Assembly (NCBI GenBank): GCA_001817805.1
Contig: MHJB01000011.1
Location: 1-27,011 of the forward strand
Origin: Candidatus Colwellbacteria bacterium RIFCSPLOWO2_12_FULL_43_11
GTDB lineage: Bacteria > Patescibacteriota > Minisyncoccia > UBA6257 > Colwellbacteraceae
Length of the DNA stretch: 27,011 nucleotides
Reading direction: 5' to 3'
A program made the position numbers and the translations under genes. The stretch's first letter is position 1. Every line of letters starts with the position of its first letter. A model generated the notes under the pieces. That model made no database searches. It worked only from the letters and a program-made list of their open reading frames with translations, and was not told the origin of the DNA. Shown here one piece after another: positions 1 through 8,074 of this stretch.

Positions 1-1065
1 CTTTGATTTAACAATCTTATTTTTAGCGAAGCTAACCTCTTCATGAGTTAACCCCTCGTCTACGATTCTTTTCATTTCTCCTGTGATTATATCCAAGGTT
101 TCTTGTAATTTCTCTTTAAGCACAGAAGTTTGTATCCACATAAATCCGGCGTCGGACAAAGTATTGGCTCCGGCAGAGACCCCATACACCAAGCCTCTTT
201 CGTAACGGAGCTTTTTGGACAATGTTGAAGCTCTCCCTCCGCCTATAATATTAGCGATAACTCTTAGAGCTGGAATGTCGGCGTTTTTCCCTCCAACTAT
301 TCTAAAGCCAAAAGTAAAGTTTGCCTTGTCTGTATTCTTATCGTACTCAATCATTACGGTTTTCTTTCTTATAACCGGAAGCTCTTTGTTTAAAATAAGC
401 CTTGGTGTTTGAGGTAAAAGAATTTTATTTTCACACTCTTTGATTAAGTCTTCTAGTTTTACCCCGCCGCTTACTACCAATATCATTCTTCCTGATACTA
501 AATTATTTTTGTAAAACTCTATAACATCTTCTTTAGTCGTGGCATTTATAGATTCTTCCGAACCGAGTACGGGTCTATTAAGTTCGGTACTCTGAAAAAA
601 TAGGGTGTTATACATCATACGGACCAATCCTTGAGGAGTGGATTTGGTTTGCCCTAATTCTCTTAAAATAGAACCCCTTTCGGTCTCCAAGGTTTTGTCT
701 TCAAAAGTTGGTTCTAATAGCATTTCGTGTAAAACATCAAAAGCCTTGCTCATGTCGGCTGGATCGCCAATCGATATCCATACGTTCATAGTGTAGGTTG
801 TTGTTGAAGCGCTGAATACACCGCCGTACTGTTCTATGTAAGTGGCAAGTTTATCTTTTGAAGGGAATCTGTTGCTTCCTGCAACTATCATATGCTCCAG
901 AAAATGAGCTGTCCCTTCTTTGCCGATTTTATCGAATCTGGAACCGCTAAGAAAAATTACGTTAATAGCTAAAGGCATTCCCGGTCTTTCAAATAAAACC
1001 AACTTACAGCCATTAGATAAAATGGCCTCACGAAGAGTAACTCCCAAATCTTCAATTCTTAGCAT
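1..1065 (-). CDS. M16 family zinc metallopeptidase (insulinase/processing-peptidase type), C-terminus off the window
   Basis: Partial gene: 355 codons are open from the ATG at 1065 to the window edge with no stop. M16 proteases use an inverted zinc motif, and HFLEH is visible at residues 54-58 (H54 and H58 zinc ligands, E57 the catalytic base), followed about 71 residues later by the third-ligand region ETERG (E129). A second conserved block, RYERGLVYGVSAG, lies near the visible end and matches the family's R-x-x-x-GL-x-Y motif. Related proteins run about 410-430 aa, so perhaps 60 residues are missing. There is no signal peptide, so it is probably cytoplasmic; the substrate is unknown. The start lies 10 nt after the initiator tRNA on the same strand, so both probably share the promoter at 1172-1200. 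No Shine-Dalgarno sequence precedes the ATG. Confidence 0.9.
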   Translation of the reverse strand, partial: MLRIEDLGVTLREAILSNGCKLVLFERPGMPLAINVIFLSGSRFDKIGKEGTAHFLEHMIVAGSNRFPSKDKLATYIEQYGGVFSASTTTYTMNVWISIGDPADMSKAFDVLHEMLLEPTFEDKTLETERGSILRELGQTKSTPQGLVRMMYNTLFFQSTELNRPVLGSEESINATTKEDVIEFYKNNLVSGRMILVVSGGVKLEDLIKECENKILLPQTPRLILNKELPVIRKKTVMIEYDKNTDKANFTFGFRIVGGKNADIPALRVIANIIGGGRASTLSKKLRYERGLVYGVSAGANTLSDAGFMWIQTSVLKEKLQETLDIITGEMKRIVDEGLTHEEVSFAKNKIVKSK

Positions 1066-1075
1066 TTAATTTTTG

Positions 1076-1147
1076 TTGCGGGGGCGGGAATTGCACCCAC
1101 TACCTTCAGCTTATGAGGCTGACGAGCAACTGTTACTCTTCCCCGCG
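1076..1147 (-). tRNA. initiator tRNA-fMet (anticodon CAT)
   Basis: Folds as a 72-nt cloverleaf read on the minus strand: acceptor CGCGGGG/CCCCGCA, D stem GAGT/GCTC, anticodon stem TCAGC/GCTGA with loop CTCATAA (anticodon CAT at plus positions 1113-1115), T stem GTGGG/CCCGC. The C1-A72 mismatch and the A11-U24 pair are the hallmarks of a bacterial initiator tRNA. Odd points: the 7-nt D loop AACAGTT has no G18G19; the T loop TGCAATT has G instead of U55; and the anticodon stem lacks the usual three consecutive G-C pairs. CCA is not encoded (A73 is followed by CAA). Confidence 0.9.
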
Positions 1148-1171
1148 ATACAGGCCTTTATAAGTACTCGC

Positions 1172-1200
1172 ATTTTAGTCGTCCAACCGATATTTGTCAA
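1172..1200 (-). promoter_or_regulatory. promoter for tRNA-fMet and the M16 peptidase
   Basis: On the minus strand a perfect TTGACA (-35, plus positions 1195-1200) is followed by a 17-nt spacer and TAAAAT (-10, 1172-1177). Predicted start is near 1165, about 18 nt before the tRNA 5' end. Its -35 lies on top of the -35 of the divergent pheS promoter. Confidence 0.7.
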
Positions 1201-1223
1201 AGAATATTTTAACAGTGTATTAT
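1194..1223 (+). promoter_or_regulatory. pheST promoter, probably leaderless
   Basis: TTGTCA (1194-1199), an 18-nt spacer and TATTAT (1218-1223). The predicted start is near 1230 and the pheS ATG is at 1232, leaving no room for a ribosome binding site. Confidence 0.6.
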
Positions 1224-1231
1224 TACTAAAC

Positions 1232-2224
1232 ATGAATCTAAAAGAACTACAGCGCAAGGCATTTGAAGAAGCCGAAAATATTGAGAAGAAAGAACACCTG
1301 GAGTCTTTTCGTATTAAGTACTTAGGCCGCAAAGGGGAGCTTACTAATATTCTCCGCTCTCTTAAAGACCTGCCGGTTGATGAAAGAAAATCCGTGGGAG
1401 TTGATGCTAATAAGTTAAAAATTGAACTGGAACAAATTGTCGCTTTCAAAGAAAAAGAAATAGGCTCTTTGGGTGAAGAGAGCGTCATAGATATAACTCG
1501 TCCGGGCAAGAAAGTGAACCTTGGCCATCTCCACCCTTTAACTAAAATTGAAGAAGAGATAAGAAACATATTCACTTCGCTTAATTTTTCCGTGGTAGAA
1601 GGCCCGGAGCTGGAAACCGAGTACTTTAACTTCGACGCTTTGAATATCCCGGCCTCTCATCCGGCAAGAGATATGTGGGATACCTTCTGGTTGAAAGAAG
1701 GGGGCAAAGCCAAAGAAAGAAGGCTTATGCGTACTCACACATCGCCGGTGCAAATCAGGTTTATGGAAACTCACAAACCGCCCTTTCAGATAATCGTGCC
1801 TGGGCGCGTTTTCCGCTATGAAGCGACAGACGCCTCGCATGAAATAAACTTCTACCAACTAGAGGGCCTCATGGTGGGACAAAATATAAGTCTCGCTAAC
1901 TTTAAATTTATCGTAGAAACTTTCTTTAAAAAGCTTTTTGGCAAAAATATTGAGTTCCGTTTTAGACCATCTTATTTCCCGTTTACCGAACCGAGTGTTG
2001 AGGTTGATATAAAGTTTCCCACGAAGGGCAGGGGAGATTGGCTGGAAGTATTGGGGGCTGGAATGGTTCACCCCAGAGTTTTCGAATCGGCTCATCTGAA
2101 CCCGCGGGATATTCAAGGCTTTGCCTTTGGCGTAGGTATAGACCGTTTGGCTATGATCAAATACAAAATTCCGGATATCCGCCTCTTTTATTCCGGTGAC
2201 CTAAGATTTATTAATCAATTTTAA
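1232..2224 (+). CDS. pheS: phenylalanyl-tRNA synthetase, alpha subunit
   Basis: Charges tRNA-Phe with phenylalanine as the catalytic subunit of the (alpha-beta)2 cytoplasmic enzyme. The 330-aa protein has the N-terminal tRNA-binding coiled coil (about residues 1-85) and the class II synthetase core. Recognisable PheS blocks are GPELETEYFNFDAL, HPARDMWDTFW and RTHTSPVQ, then the motif 2 region RVFRYEATDASHE, the phenylalanine-pocket block FRPSYFPFTEPSVEVD and motif 3 GFAFGVGIDRLAM. Length is normal. The reading frame is open further upstream, but that stretch is the antisense of tRNA-fMet; MNLKEL at 1232 matches the family's N-terminus and lies just past a good promoter. pheT follows after 4 nt. 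Confidence 0.96.
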   Translation: MNLKELQRKAFEEAENIEKKEHLESFRIKYLGRKGELTNILRSLKDLPVDERKSVGVDANKLKIELEQIVAFKEKEIGSLGEESVIDITRPGKKVNLGHLHPLTKIEEEIRNIFTSLNFSVVEGPELETEYFNFDALNIPASHPARDMWDTFWLKEGGKAKERRLMRTHTSPVQIRFMETHKPPFQIIVPGRVFRYEATDASHEINFYQLEGLMVGQNISLANFKFIVETFFKKLFGKNIEFRFRPSYFPFTEPSVEVDIKFPTKGRGDWLEVLGAGMVHPRVFESAHLNPRDIQGFAFGVGIDRLAMIKYKIPDIRLFYSGDLRFINQF

Positions 2225-2228
2225 TAGT

Positions 2229-4139
2229 ATGAAGTTTTCTTACTCTTTACTTAAAAAACTTGTTCCCGGAATTCCCAGTAAGGAGAAATTTGCCGATGTT
2301 ATAAACTTAAAAGCATTTGAAGTTGAAGAGGCAACCGGAAACTCAATGGAGATTAAAATCACTCCTAATCGCTTTGCCGATGCTGCTTCTCACTGGGGGA
2401 TGGCCCTGGAAGCAGCCGCTATTTTTAATTTAAAAACTAAGCTTGATGATAAACCGCTTAATATTCCTAAGGGTAAGGGCAAGGTAAGGGTTGTGGTAGA
2501 AAATAAGCACGCTTGTCCGGTCTACGTTGCCCATTATTTAGAAGTTGTGAAAATTGGAGAAACGCCGGCTTGGATTAAAAGCGTGTTGGAAGATTGCGGA
2601 CTGCGTCCTATAAATCCTGTTGTCGATATTATGAACTACGTTATGTTGGAAACCGGTCAGCCACTTCATGCCTTCGATGCCGATAAGCTGGATGGGAGTA
2701 TAGTCGTTAGATTTGCTAAGCAGGGTGAAAAAATTGTTTCTTTGGACAACCATTCTTATACTCTCACCAAAGAAGATTTAGTTATTGCCGATAAATCGGG
2801 GGCTCTCGCCATAGCAGGCATTAAAGGAGGGAAGCGCGCTGAAGTAGATAAAAATACCAAGCGAATTATAGTAGAAGCCGCTAACTTTAATCAGGCCAAT
2901 ATCTATAAGACAATGAAGAGGATTGCTCTTCAGACAGATGCTTCAATGAGGTTCTCGAGGGGCCTTAGCCCCTATTCAGCCTCTATTGGAGCTAATAGGG
3001 CATCAGGCCTATTAAAAGAGGTTATTAAGGCCAAAGTAGTCGATTCTCTCGTGGTTGCGGGTAAGCTTCCTGGTAAAGAAATTATAGAGTTTAATACCGA
3101 TAAATTTAATTCTCTTATCGGCCTTTCTTTGGGCAAAAAACAAGCTGCCGATTATTTGAAGTCATTAGGGTTTAAAATTATTACCAAAGCTCTAAAAAAT
3201 AAAAATTCCTTCTTGGTTGAGGTCCCGCCCTTAAGGCAAGATGTCACTATTTTTGAAGATCTGGCCGAAGAAGTTGTGAGGCTCTATGGCGTTAACGACT
3301 TGAAACCAACCCCTCCTTTAGTGGGCTTAGTGCCGGTGGAGTCCGACGACATAGTAAACCTGAAGAAGGAATTGAGAACTATTTTAGTCGGCTTCGGTTT
3401 TAGCGAGGTCTATAATTATTCTTTCGTGGATAAAAAAGAGGCCGATTCTTTGGAACTTATGAATCCGATTGCAGAGGATAAGAAGTATTTACGCGTATCG
3501 CTCTCCCATGGATTAAAATCCAACATTACTTTAAACGCGCGTGAATTCGCAACTTTGAGAATATTCGAGATTGGGAAAGTTTTCTCTACTAAAAATGAAG
3601 AAGCGAGGTTCGCGCTAGGCGTTAAAGAGCCTGAGGCGATGTTGCATCTTAAAGGCATTATTTCCCAGTTGTTAAAGCGCCTCGGTCTCACGGATATATT
3701 GATGAAAGATGAAAGTAACAATTCTTTAACTATTAAATCCGATGGCGTGGTTTTGGGAGTAGCTCATTCTTTAAATAGTAACTCTGCCATAGCCGAACTT
3801 AATCTGGATGCTCTATTAAAAATTGTTATCGCCGAAAACGAATACCGTCCATTGTCTAAATATCCTTCGATTAGCAGGGACATATCTTTGGTGGTGCCTC
3901 GAGACATTAAAGTCGGGCAAGTACTGGAAGTTATAGACGATGTTAATTTAAACCACATTCAAAACGTGGATTTAATAGATTATTTCGACAATTTTGAGGA
4001 CGATAAAAGCCGCCTAAGCCTTACTTTTCGGCTGGTTTTCCGGTCCGAAGAGAAGACTTTAACTGATGAAGAAGTGGATAAAGAATTCAAAAAAGTAGAA
4101 GCCGCCCTAGTTTCTAAAATCAGAGCAGTTATACGTTAA
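2229..4139 (+). CDS. pheT: phenylalanyl-tRNA synthetase, beta subunit, lacking the OB/EMAP tRNA-binding domain
   Basis: Partner of PheS; carries the editing site that hydrolyses Tyr-tRNA-Phe and the anticodon-binding domain. It is 636 aa against about 795-800 in typical bacteria. The N-terminal B1 half-domain (MKFSYSLLKK to FEVEEATGN, residues 1-38) joins directly to EIKITPNRFADAASHWG (about residues 41-57), which in E. coli lies beyond a roughly 110-residue OB-fold (EMAP/B2) insertion. The B3/B4 editing region (CPVYVAHYLEVV, then VVDIMNYVMLETGQPLHAFD), the B5 domain and the synthetase-like B6/B7 core follow. The C-terminal ferredoxin-fold anticodon-binding domain begins at about 545 (YPSISRDISLVV). 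Both ends are intact, so this is a clean internal domain loss rather than a broken gene. Confidence 0.96.
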   Translation: MKFSYSLLKKLVPGIPSKEKFADVINLKAFEVEEATGNSMEIKITPNRFADAASHWGMALEAAAIFNLKTKLDDKPLNIPKGKGKVRVVVENKHACPVYVAHYLEVVKIGETPAWIKSVLEDCGLRPINPVVDIMNYVMLETGQPLHAFDADKLDGSIVVRFAKQGEKIVSLDNHSYTLTKEDLVIADKSGALAIAGIKGGKRAEVDKNTKRIIVEAANFNQANIYKTMKRIALQTDASMRFSRGLSPYSASIGANRASGLLKEVIKAKVVDSLVVAGKLPGKEIIEFNTDKFNSLIGLSLGKKQAADYLKSLGFKIITKALKNKNSFLVEVPPLRQDVTIFEDLAEEVVRLYGVNDLKPTPPLVGLVPVESDDIVNLKKELRTILVGFGFSEVYNYSFVDKKEADSLELMNPIAEDKKYLRVSLSHGLKSNITLNAREFATLRIFEIGKVFSTKNEEARFALGVKEPEAMLHLKGIISQLLKRLGLTDILMKDESNNSLTIKSDGVVLGVAHSLNSNSAIAELNLDALLKIVIAENEYRPLSKYPSISRDISLVVPRDIKVGQVLEVIDDVNLNHIQNVDLIDYFDNFEDDKSRLSLTFRLVFRSEEKTLTDEEVDKEFKKVEAALVSKIRAVIR

Positions 4140-4180
4140 ATAAGCTCATAAATACTGGGCTTTGAAGGCCTATCGGTAGT

Positions 4181-4209
4181 TTGTTTTTGAGGCCCATCTA
4201 GGGTATAAT
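4181..4209 (+). promoter_or_regulatory. gyrB operon promoter
   Basis: TTGTTT (4181-4186), a 17-nt spacer and a perfect TATAAT (4204-4209). The predicted start is near 4216, giving a leader of about 47 nt before gyrB. Confidence 0.7.
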
Positions 4210-4215
4210 TATCAG

Positions 4216-4232
4216 TGCCTTAGGGAAAGGCA
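4216..4232 (+). promoter_or_regulatory. hairpin at the predicted 5' end of gyrB mRNA
   Basis: TGCCTT (4216-4221), loop AGGGA, AAGGCA (4227-4232), followed by TTTTAATTT. It begins at the predicted transcription start, so it may cap and stabilise the mRNA; alternatively it is a weak terminator for pheT read-through. Confidence 0.45.
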
Positions 4233-4262
4233 TTTTAATTTATACTCTATTTTTAAACATTA

Positions 4263-6185
4263 ATGGCTAAAAAAGAAGAAAAAAAGCAGGGGTCTTATAC
4301 AGCTGCCGACATATACGTTTTAGAAGGGCTGGACCCTGTTAGAAAGCGTCCCGGAATGTATATCGGTACAACCGATACCGCCGGACTGCACCATCTTATT
4401 TGGGAAGTAGTTGATAACTCTATTGACGAAGCTATGGCAGGATTTGCGAACGACATCGAAGTTCGTATTTTAAAGGGCAATGTGGTGAGCGTCCTGGATA
4501 ACGGCCGAGGCATACCAGTTGAGGTTCACAAACAAACTAAAAAGTCCGCCTTGGAAACGGTTATGACAACTCTGCACGCTGGGGGCAAGTTTGGCGGAGA
4601 ATCTTATAAAGTTTCCGGTGGTTTGCATGGAGTAGGAGTTTCCGTTGTTAATGCCTTGTCCCTTTCGCTTAAAGCCGAAGTCACCCGCGAGGGTAAACTT
4701 TATGTACAAGAATATGAAAGGGGTATACCTAAACAAAAAGTTAAAGAAGTCGGCAAGGGGGGACGCACCGGCACTAAAATAACTTTTTCTCCCGACCCAA
4801 CAATTTTTCCCAAAACAGATTTTGATAAGAAAAAAGTAATAGACCATTTGCGTCAGCAAGCCTATCTCACCAAAGGAATCAGAATTGTTTTTATTGACGA
4901 AAGAGAAGAGATTCCTTACTACCACGCCTTTAAATTTGATGGAGGCATTAAATCTTTCTTGGACTACCTGGATGAAGATGGCGATAAATTAATTCACGAC
5001 AACGTCTTTTACGTTGAGAAGGAATATGAAAATGTGGGAGTGGAGGCGGCTTTCGCCTACAACGAAGGTATGGACATAAATGAATTATCTTTTGCCAATA
5101 ATATTCATACGACAGACGGGGGCATGCACTTAACCGGTTTTAGATCAGCCTTAACGAGGGCCTTAAACGACTACGGTAGAAAGGAGGGATTCATAAAAGA
5201 GAAAGAAGACAACCTTACGGGCGATGATGTAAGAGAAGGCTTAACGACCGTTGTGTCCGTTAAAATCAGAGAGCCCCAGTTTGAAGGGCAAACTAAGGCT
5301 AGATTGGGCAATACCGAGGCTAGAACGGCAGTTGAGGCAGTCGTAGGCGAGGCTCTAAAATCATTTTTAGAAACCCATCCCAATGACGCCAGGTCTATTG
5401 TTGGCCGTGCTTTGCTTGCCGCTAAAGCGAGGGCTGCGGCCAAGGCTGCCAAGGAAACAATTCTACGCAAGGGGGCTCTTGATGGGCTGGCTTTACCCGG
5501 TAAGTTAGCCGACTGCCAGACAAAAAAAGCGGAAGATGCGGAAATATTTATTGTTGAGGGAGACTCTGCCGGTGGTAGCGCTAAACAAGGAAGGGATAGG
5601 AGATTCCAGGCGATACTTCCTTTAAGGGGCAAGATATTAAACGTTGAGAAAGCGAGGGTTGATAAAATTTTGGCCAATAAAGAAATTAGATCTCTTGTTA
5701 TCGCTATGGGCACGGCCATTGCCGAAGAGTTTGATATATCAAAGTTGAGATATCACAAAATAGTCATTATGACCGATGCCGATGTCGATGGAGCTCACAT
5801 TAGAACCTTACTCCTGAGTTTGTTCTATCGTCACTTCCCGAAAGTTATTGAAGCCGGACATTTATATATCGCTACACCGCCGCTTTACCGTATTCAGAGT
5901 GGTAAGACAGTGAGATACGTTTATGACGAGGTAGAAAAAGAAAAAGCCATTAAAGAATTTAAAGTTAACGCCAATATCCAGAGATATAAAGGTTTAGGAG
6001 AGATGAATCCCAGTCAGCTTTGGGAAACCACCATGGATCCGAGCGTGAGAATTCTGAAGCAAATTACCGTGGAAGACGCCAAAGAGGCCGATAAACTCCT
6101 GGATATTCTAATGGGCTCCGAAGTTATGCCTCGTAAGCACTTCATCATGAGTAAGGGACATCAGGTAACAAACCTTGATTTATAA
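4263..6185 (+). CDS. gyrB: DNA gyrase subunit B
   Basis: ATPase subunit of gyrase; introduces negative supercoils together with GyrA (not in this window). The 640-aa protein has the GHKL ATPase domain with catalytic E48 and Mg-binding N52 in EVVDNSIDEAMAG, DNGRGIP at 79-85 and the ATP lid GGLHGVGVSVVNALS at about 119-133. The transducer domain carries QTKARLGNTEAR. The TOPRIM domain follows, with EGDSAGGSAKQGRDR and the metal-binding DADVDGAH. The C-terminal GyrA-contact tail includes QRYKGLGEMN and ends in MPRKHFI. The length is that of Gram-positive-type GyrB, without the E. coli insertion of about 165 residues. No Shine-Dalgarno sequence is seen before the ATG. It is the first gene of a run continuing into secE after 28 nt. 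Confidence 0.97.
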   Translation: MAKKEEKKQGSYTAADIYVLEGLDPVRKRPGMYIGTTDTAGLHHLIWEVVDNSIDEAMAGFANDIEVRILKGNVVSVLDNGRGIPVEVHKQTKKSALETVMTTLHAGGKFGGESYKVSGGLHGVGVSVVNALSLSLKAEVTREGKLYVQEYERGIPKQKVKEVGKGGRTGTKITFSPDPTIFPKTDFDKKKVIDHLRQQAYLTKGIRIVFIDEREEIPYYHAFKFDGGIKSFLDYLDEDGDKLIHDNVFYVEKEYENVGVEAAFAYNEGMDINELSFANNIHTTDGGMHLTGFRSALTRALNDYGRKEGFIKEKEDNLTGDDVREGLTTVVSVKIREPQFEGQTKARLGNTEARTAVEAVVGEALKSFLETHPNDARSIVGRALLAAKARAAAKAAKETILRKGALDGLALPGKLADCQTKKAEDAEIFIVEGDSAGGSAKQGRDRRFQAILPLRGKILNVEKARVDKILANKEIRSLVIAMGTAIAEEFDISKLRYHKIVIMTDADVDGAHIRTLLLSLFYRHFPKVIEAGHLYIATPPLYRIQSGKTVRYVYDEVEKEKAIKEFKVNANIQRYKGLGEMNPSQLWETTMDPSVRILKQITVEDAKEADKLLDILMGSEVMPRKHFIMSKGHQVTNLDL

Positions 6186-6213
6186 ACGATTTTTTATTAA
6201 CCTACATAAATAA

Positions 6214-6399
6214 ATGTTCCATAGAATCAAGTCATTTTTGGCGGAATCTCGCGAAGAGTTTAAGCGAGTCAATTGGCCCACGAGAAACGAGGCTGTGAAA
6301 ATGGTTTTTGTAGTCGTCGCCATTTCAGCCGTGATAGCCCTTTTCTTGGGCGCCATAGATTACTTCCTTATCGGGCTCTTGGAGAAAATTGTATCTTAA
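6214..6399 (+). CDS. secE: preprotein translocase subunit SecE
   Basis: Minimal SecE of 61 aa: an amphipathic N-terminal helix with the conserved block EFKRVNWPTRNEA (residues 15-27), then one membrane segment (about residues 30-55). It clamps SecY in the SecYEG inner-membrane channel. The size matches single-span SecE of Gram-positives rather than three-span E. coli SecE. It sits directly before nusG in the classical secE-nusG-rplK order; gyrB upstream is not part of that order in most bacteria. Confidence 0.93.
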   Translation: MFHRIKSFLAESREEFKRVNWPTRNEAVKMVFVVVAISAVIALFLGAIDYFLIGLLEKIVS

Positions 6400-6400
6400 T

Positions 6401-6958
6401 ATGACCAGAACCATAAAAGAGGAAAAATCAGATTTAAAGCGCTGGTATGCGGTACATACCTATGCCGGCTATGAAGACGCCGTAGCGCGTTATTTAAAGC
6501 AACGTGTTGAGTCTCTGGCTATGACCGACAAGATTTTCAATATCATAGTCCCTAAAGAGAAGAATATTAAAATTAAAAACGGTAAACGCATCACGGTAGA
6601 GGAGAAGATCTACCCCGGATATGTCTTGGTAGAAATGTTTATGGAAGCCGATTCTTGGTATGTGGTTAGAAATACTCCTCGGGTAACGGGTTTCGTAGGC
6701 TCGGATACCACTAGTCCCACGCCCCTCTCTTATGAAGAGGTCGAGTCGCTCAAAGCCAGAATGGCTGGCGCGGACCCTAAATTTAAAATTGATTTTAAAC
6801 TGGGAGAGATGGTACGTATTACCGATGGCCCTTTTAAGGATTACGACGGCAAAGTTTCAGAGGTTGATGATGATAGGGGTAGAGTTAAAGTCTTAGTACC
6901 GGTTTTCGGTAGGGACACCGCGGTTGAACTGGACTCATTGCAGATTAAGAAAATTTAA
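6401..6958 (+). CDS. nusG: transcription termination/antitermination factor NusG
   Basis: Binds RNA polymerase clamp helices and links transcription to Rho or to the ribosome. The 185-aa protein has an NGN domain (WYAVHTYAGYE near the N-terminus, EKIYPGYVLVEM, then WYVVRNTPRVTGFVG) and a C-terminal KOW domain (GEMVRITDGPFKDYDGKV to the end). The ATG at 6401 is one base after the secE stop. An in-frame TTG at 6389 has a GGAG 4 nt upstream and would add four residues inside secE, so the start is slightly uncertain; the ATG is preferred because the conserved fold begins shortly after it. Confidence 0.95.
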   Translation: MTRTIKEEKSDLKRWYAVHTYAGYEDAVARYLKQRVESLAMTDKIFNIIVPKEKNIKIKNGKRITVEEKIYPGYVLVEMFMEADSWYVVRNTPRVTGFVGSDTTSPTPLSYEEVESLKARMAGADPKFKIDFKLGEMVRITDGPFKDYDGKVSEVDDDRGRVKVLVPVFGRDTAVELDSLQIKKI

Positions 6959-6974
6959 ATATAATTAACTAACT

Positions 6975-7403
6975 ATGGCAGCAAAGAAAATTAAGACAAC
7001 AATTAAGATACAAATCCCGGCAGCTAAGGCTAATCCGGCGCCTCCGATTGGTACCGCTTTAGGCCCTCAGGGCGTGAATATTCAAGAGTTCTGTAAGCAG
7101 TTTAACGAGGCTACCAAAGATATGGGTACGGACATTGTGCCGGCTGAAATAACAATCTTTGAAGACAGGAGTTTCACCTTTAAACTTAGGACTCCGCCGG
7201 CATCGGATTTAATCCGCAAAGCCGCTGGCATTGAAAAAGGTTCAGGCGTGCCTAATAAAAATAAGGTTGGCAAAATAACCAAAGCCGATTTGAGAAAAAT
7301 TGCCGAACGTAAGATGGCGGACTTGAATGCCTACGATCTCCCGGCCGCCGAAAAAATTATCGCGGGTACTGCCCGCTCCATGGGAGTAGAGTTAATAGAT
7401 TAG
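6975..7403 (+). CDS. rplK: 50S ribosomal protein L11 (uL11)
   Basis: Binds the GTPase-associated centre of 23S rRNA. Full length at 142 aa: N-terminal domain with the proline-rich PPIGTALGPQGVNIQEFCK block, and the rRNA-binding C-terminal domain with GKITKADLRKIAE, ending GTARSMGVELID. The start has an A/T-rich upstream region without Shine-Dalgarno. In nearly all bacteria rplA (L1) comes next; here a thymidylate kinase gene follows after 6 nt and no rplA occurs in the window. Confidence 0.97.
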   Translation: MAAKKIKTTIKIQIPAAKANPAPPIGTALGPQGVNIQEFCKQFNEATKDMGTDIVPAEITIFEDRSFTFKLRTPPASDLIRKAAGIEKGSGVPNKNKVGKITKADLRKIAERKMADLNAYDLPAAEKIIAGTARSMGVELID

Positions 7404-7409
7404 GTTTGA

Positions 7410-8072
7410 ATGTACGGTAAGCTTATAGCGTTTGAGGGTATCGATGGCGTCGGTAAAGACACTCAACTTAAGCTTCTCAAAGAAAAACTGGATAGCGAGA
7501 GCGTAAAGTATAAAGCCGTCTCTTTCCCCAGGCACAATGAGCCATCGGCTTATTTTGTCGATAATTACTTATCTTTGAATAAACCTTATGGGGAAGCCGG
7601 TGAGTTGGATGCTTATCAAGCTTCGGTTTTCTACTCACTGGATAGATACGACGCGAGTTTTGAAATAAAGAAGTGGCTTTCGGGTGAGAACCTTGTAATT
7701 GCCGACCGCTACACCGGCTCAAATATCGGACATCAAGGTGGTAAATTAAACGATGAAGAAAGGAAAAAGTTTGTAGATTGGCTAATGGACTTTGAATACA
7801 GAGTATTGGGAATCCCAAAGCCCGCTTTCAGTATTATTTTATGGCTACCAATCGAAGTAGTACAAGCCCGTATTAATTCCCGCGGTAGAGCCAAGGATGG
7901 GCATGAGGTTAATGCCGACCATCTTAAAAAAGCCCAAGCATCTTACTTGTGGGCTTCCAAGCATTACCCCGAAGACTTTAAAGTTGTAAAATGCTTTGAA
8001 GAGGAGCGGGAACTTAACCCGCAAGAGGTTCACGAAAAGGTCTGGAAGATAGTTAAAGATGCTATTAAATAA
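7410..8072 (+). CDS. tmk: thymidylate kinase (dTMP kinase) with a variant P-loop
   Basis: Would phosphorylate dTMP to dTDP for DNA synthesis. The 220-aa protein has FEGIDGVGKDTQ at 8-19, DR at 78-79 (family motif xxxDR for the dTMP base) and DRY at 99-101. The Walker A motif is odd: after G-K16 the usual Mg-ligand Ser/Thr is D17, followed by T18. Family assignment rests on the overall pattern (IAFEGIDG, ADRYTGSN, lid segment SRGRAKDG); a related deoxynucleoside kinase is possible. It lies in a tight run: 6 nt after rplK and 2 nt before gatB. Confidence 0.82.
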   Translation: MYGKLIAFEGIDGVGKDTQLKLLKEKLDSESVKYKAVSFPRHNEPSAYFVDNYLSLNKPYGEAGELDAYQASVFYSLDRYDASFEIKKWLSGENLVIADRYTGSNIGHQGGKLNDEERKKFVDWLMDFEYRVLGIPKPAFSIILWLPIEVVQARINSRGRAKDGHEVNADHLKKAQASYLWASKHYPEDFKVVKCFEEERELNPQEVHEKVWKIVKDAIK

Positions 8073-8074
8073 AT

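Noticed and set aside
1073..1231. A longer pheS reaching back to 1073
   Set aside because: The extra 53 codons are the complement of tRNA-fMet and cover the promoter; they have no PheS character, whereas MNLKEL at 1232 fits the family start.
5171..5719. 182-codon minus-strand frame inside gyrB
   Set aside because: It is antisense to the well-conserved transducer/TOPRIM region of gyrB; the peptide is Ser/Leu/Ala-rich noise without family features.
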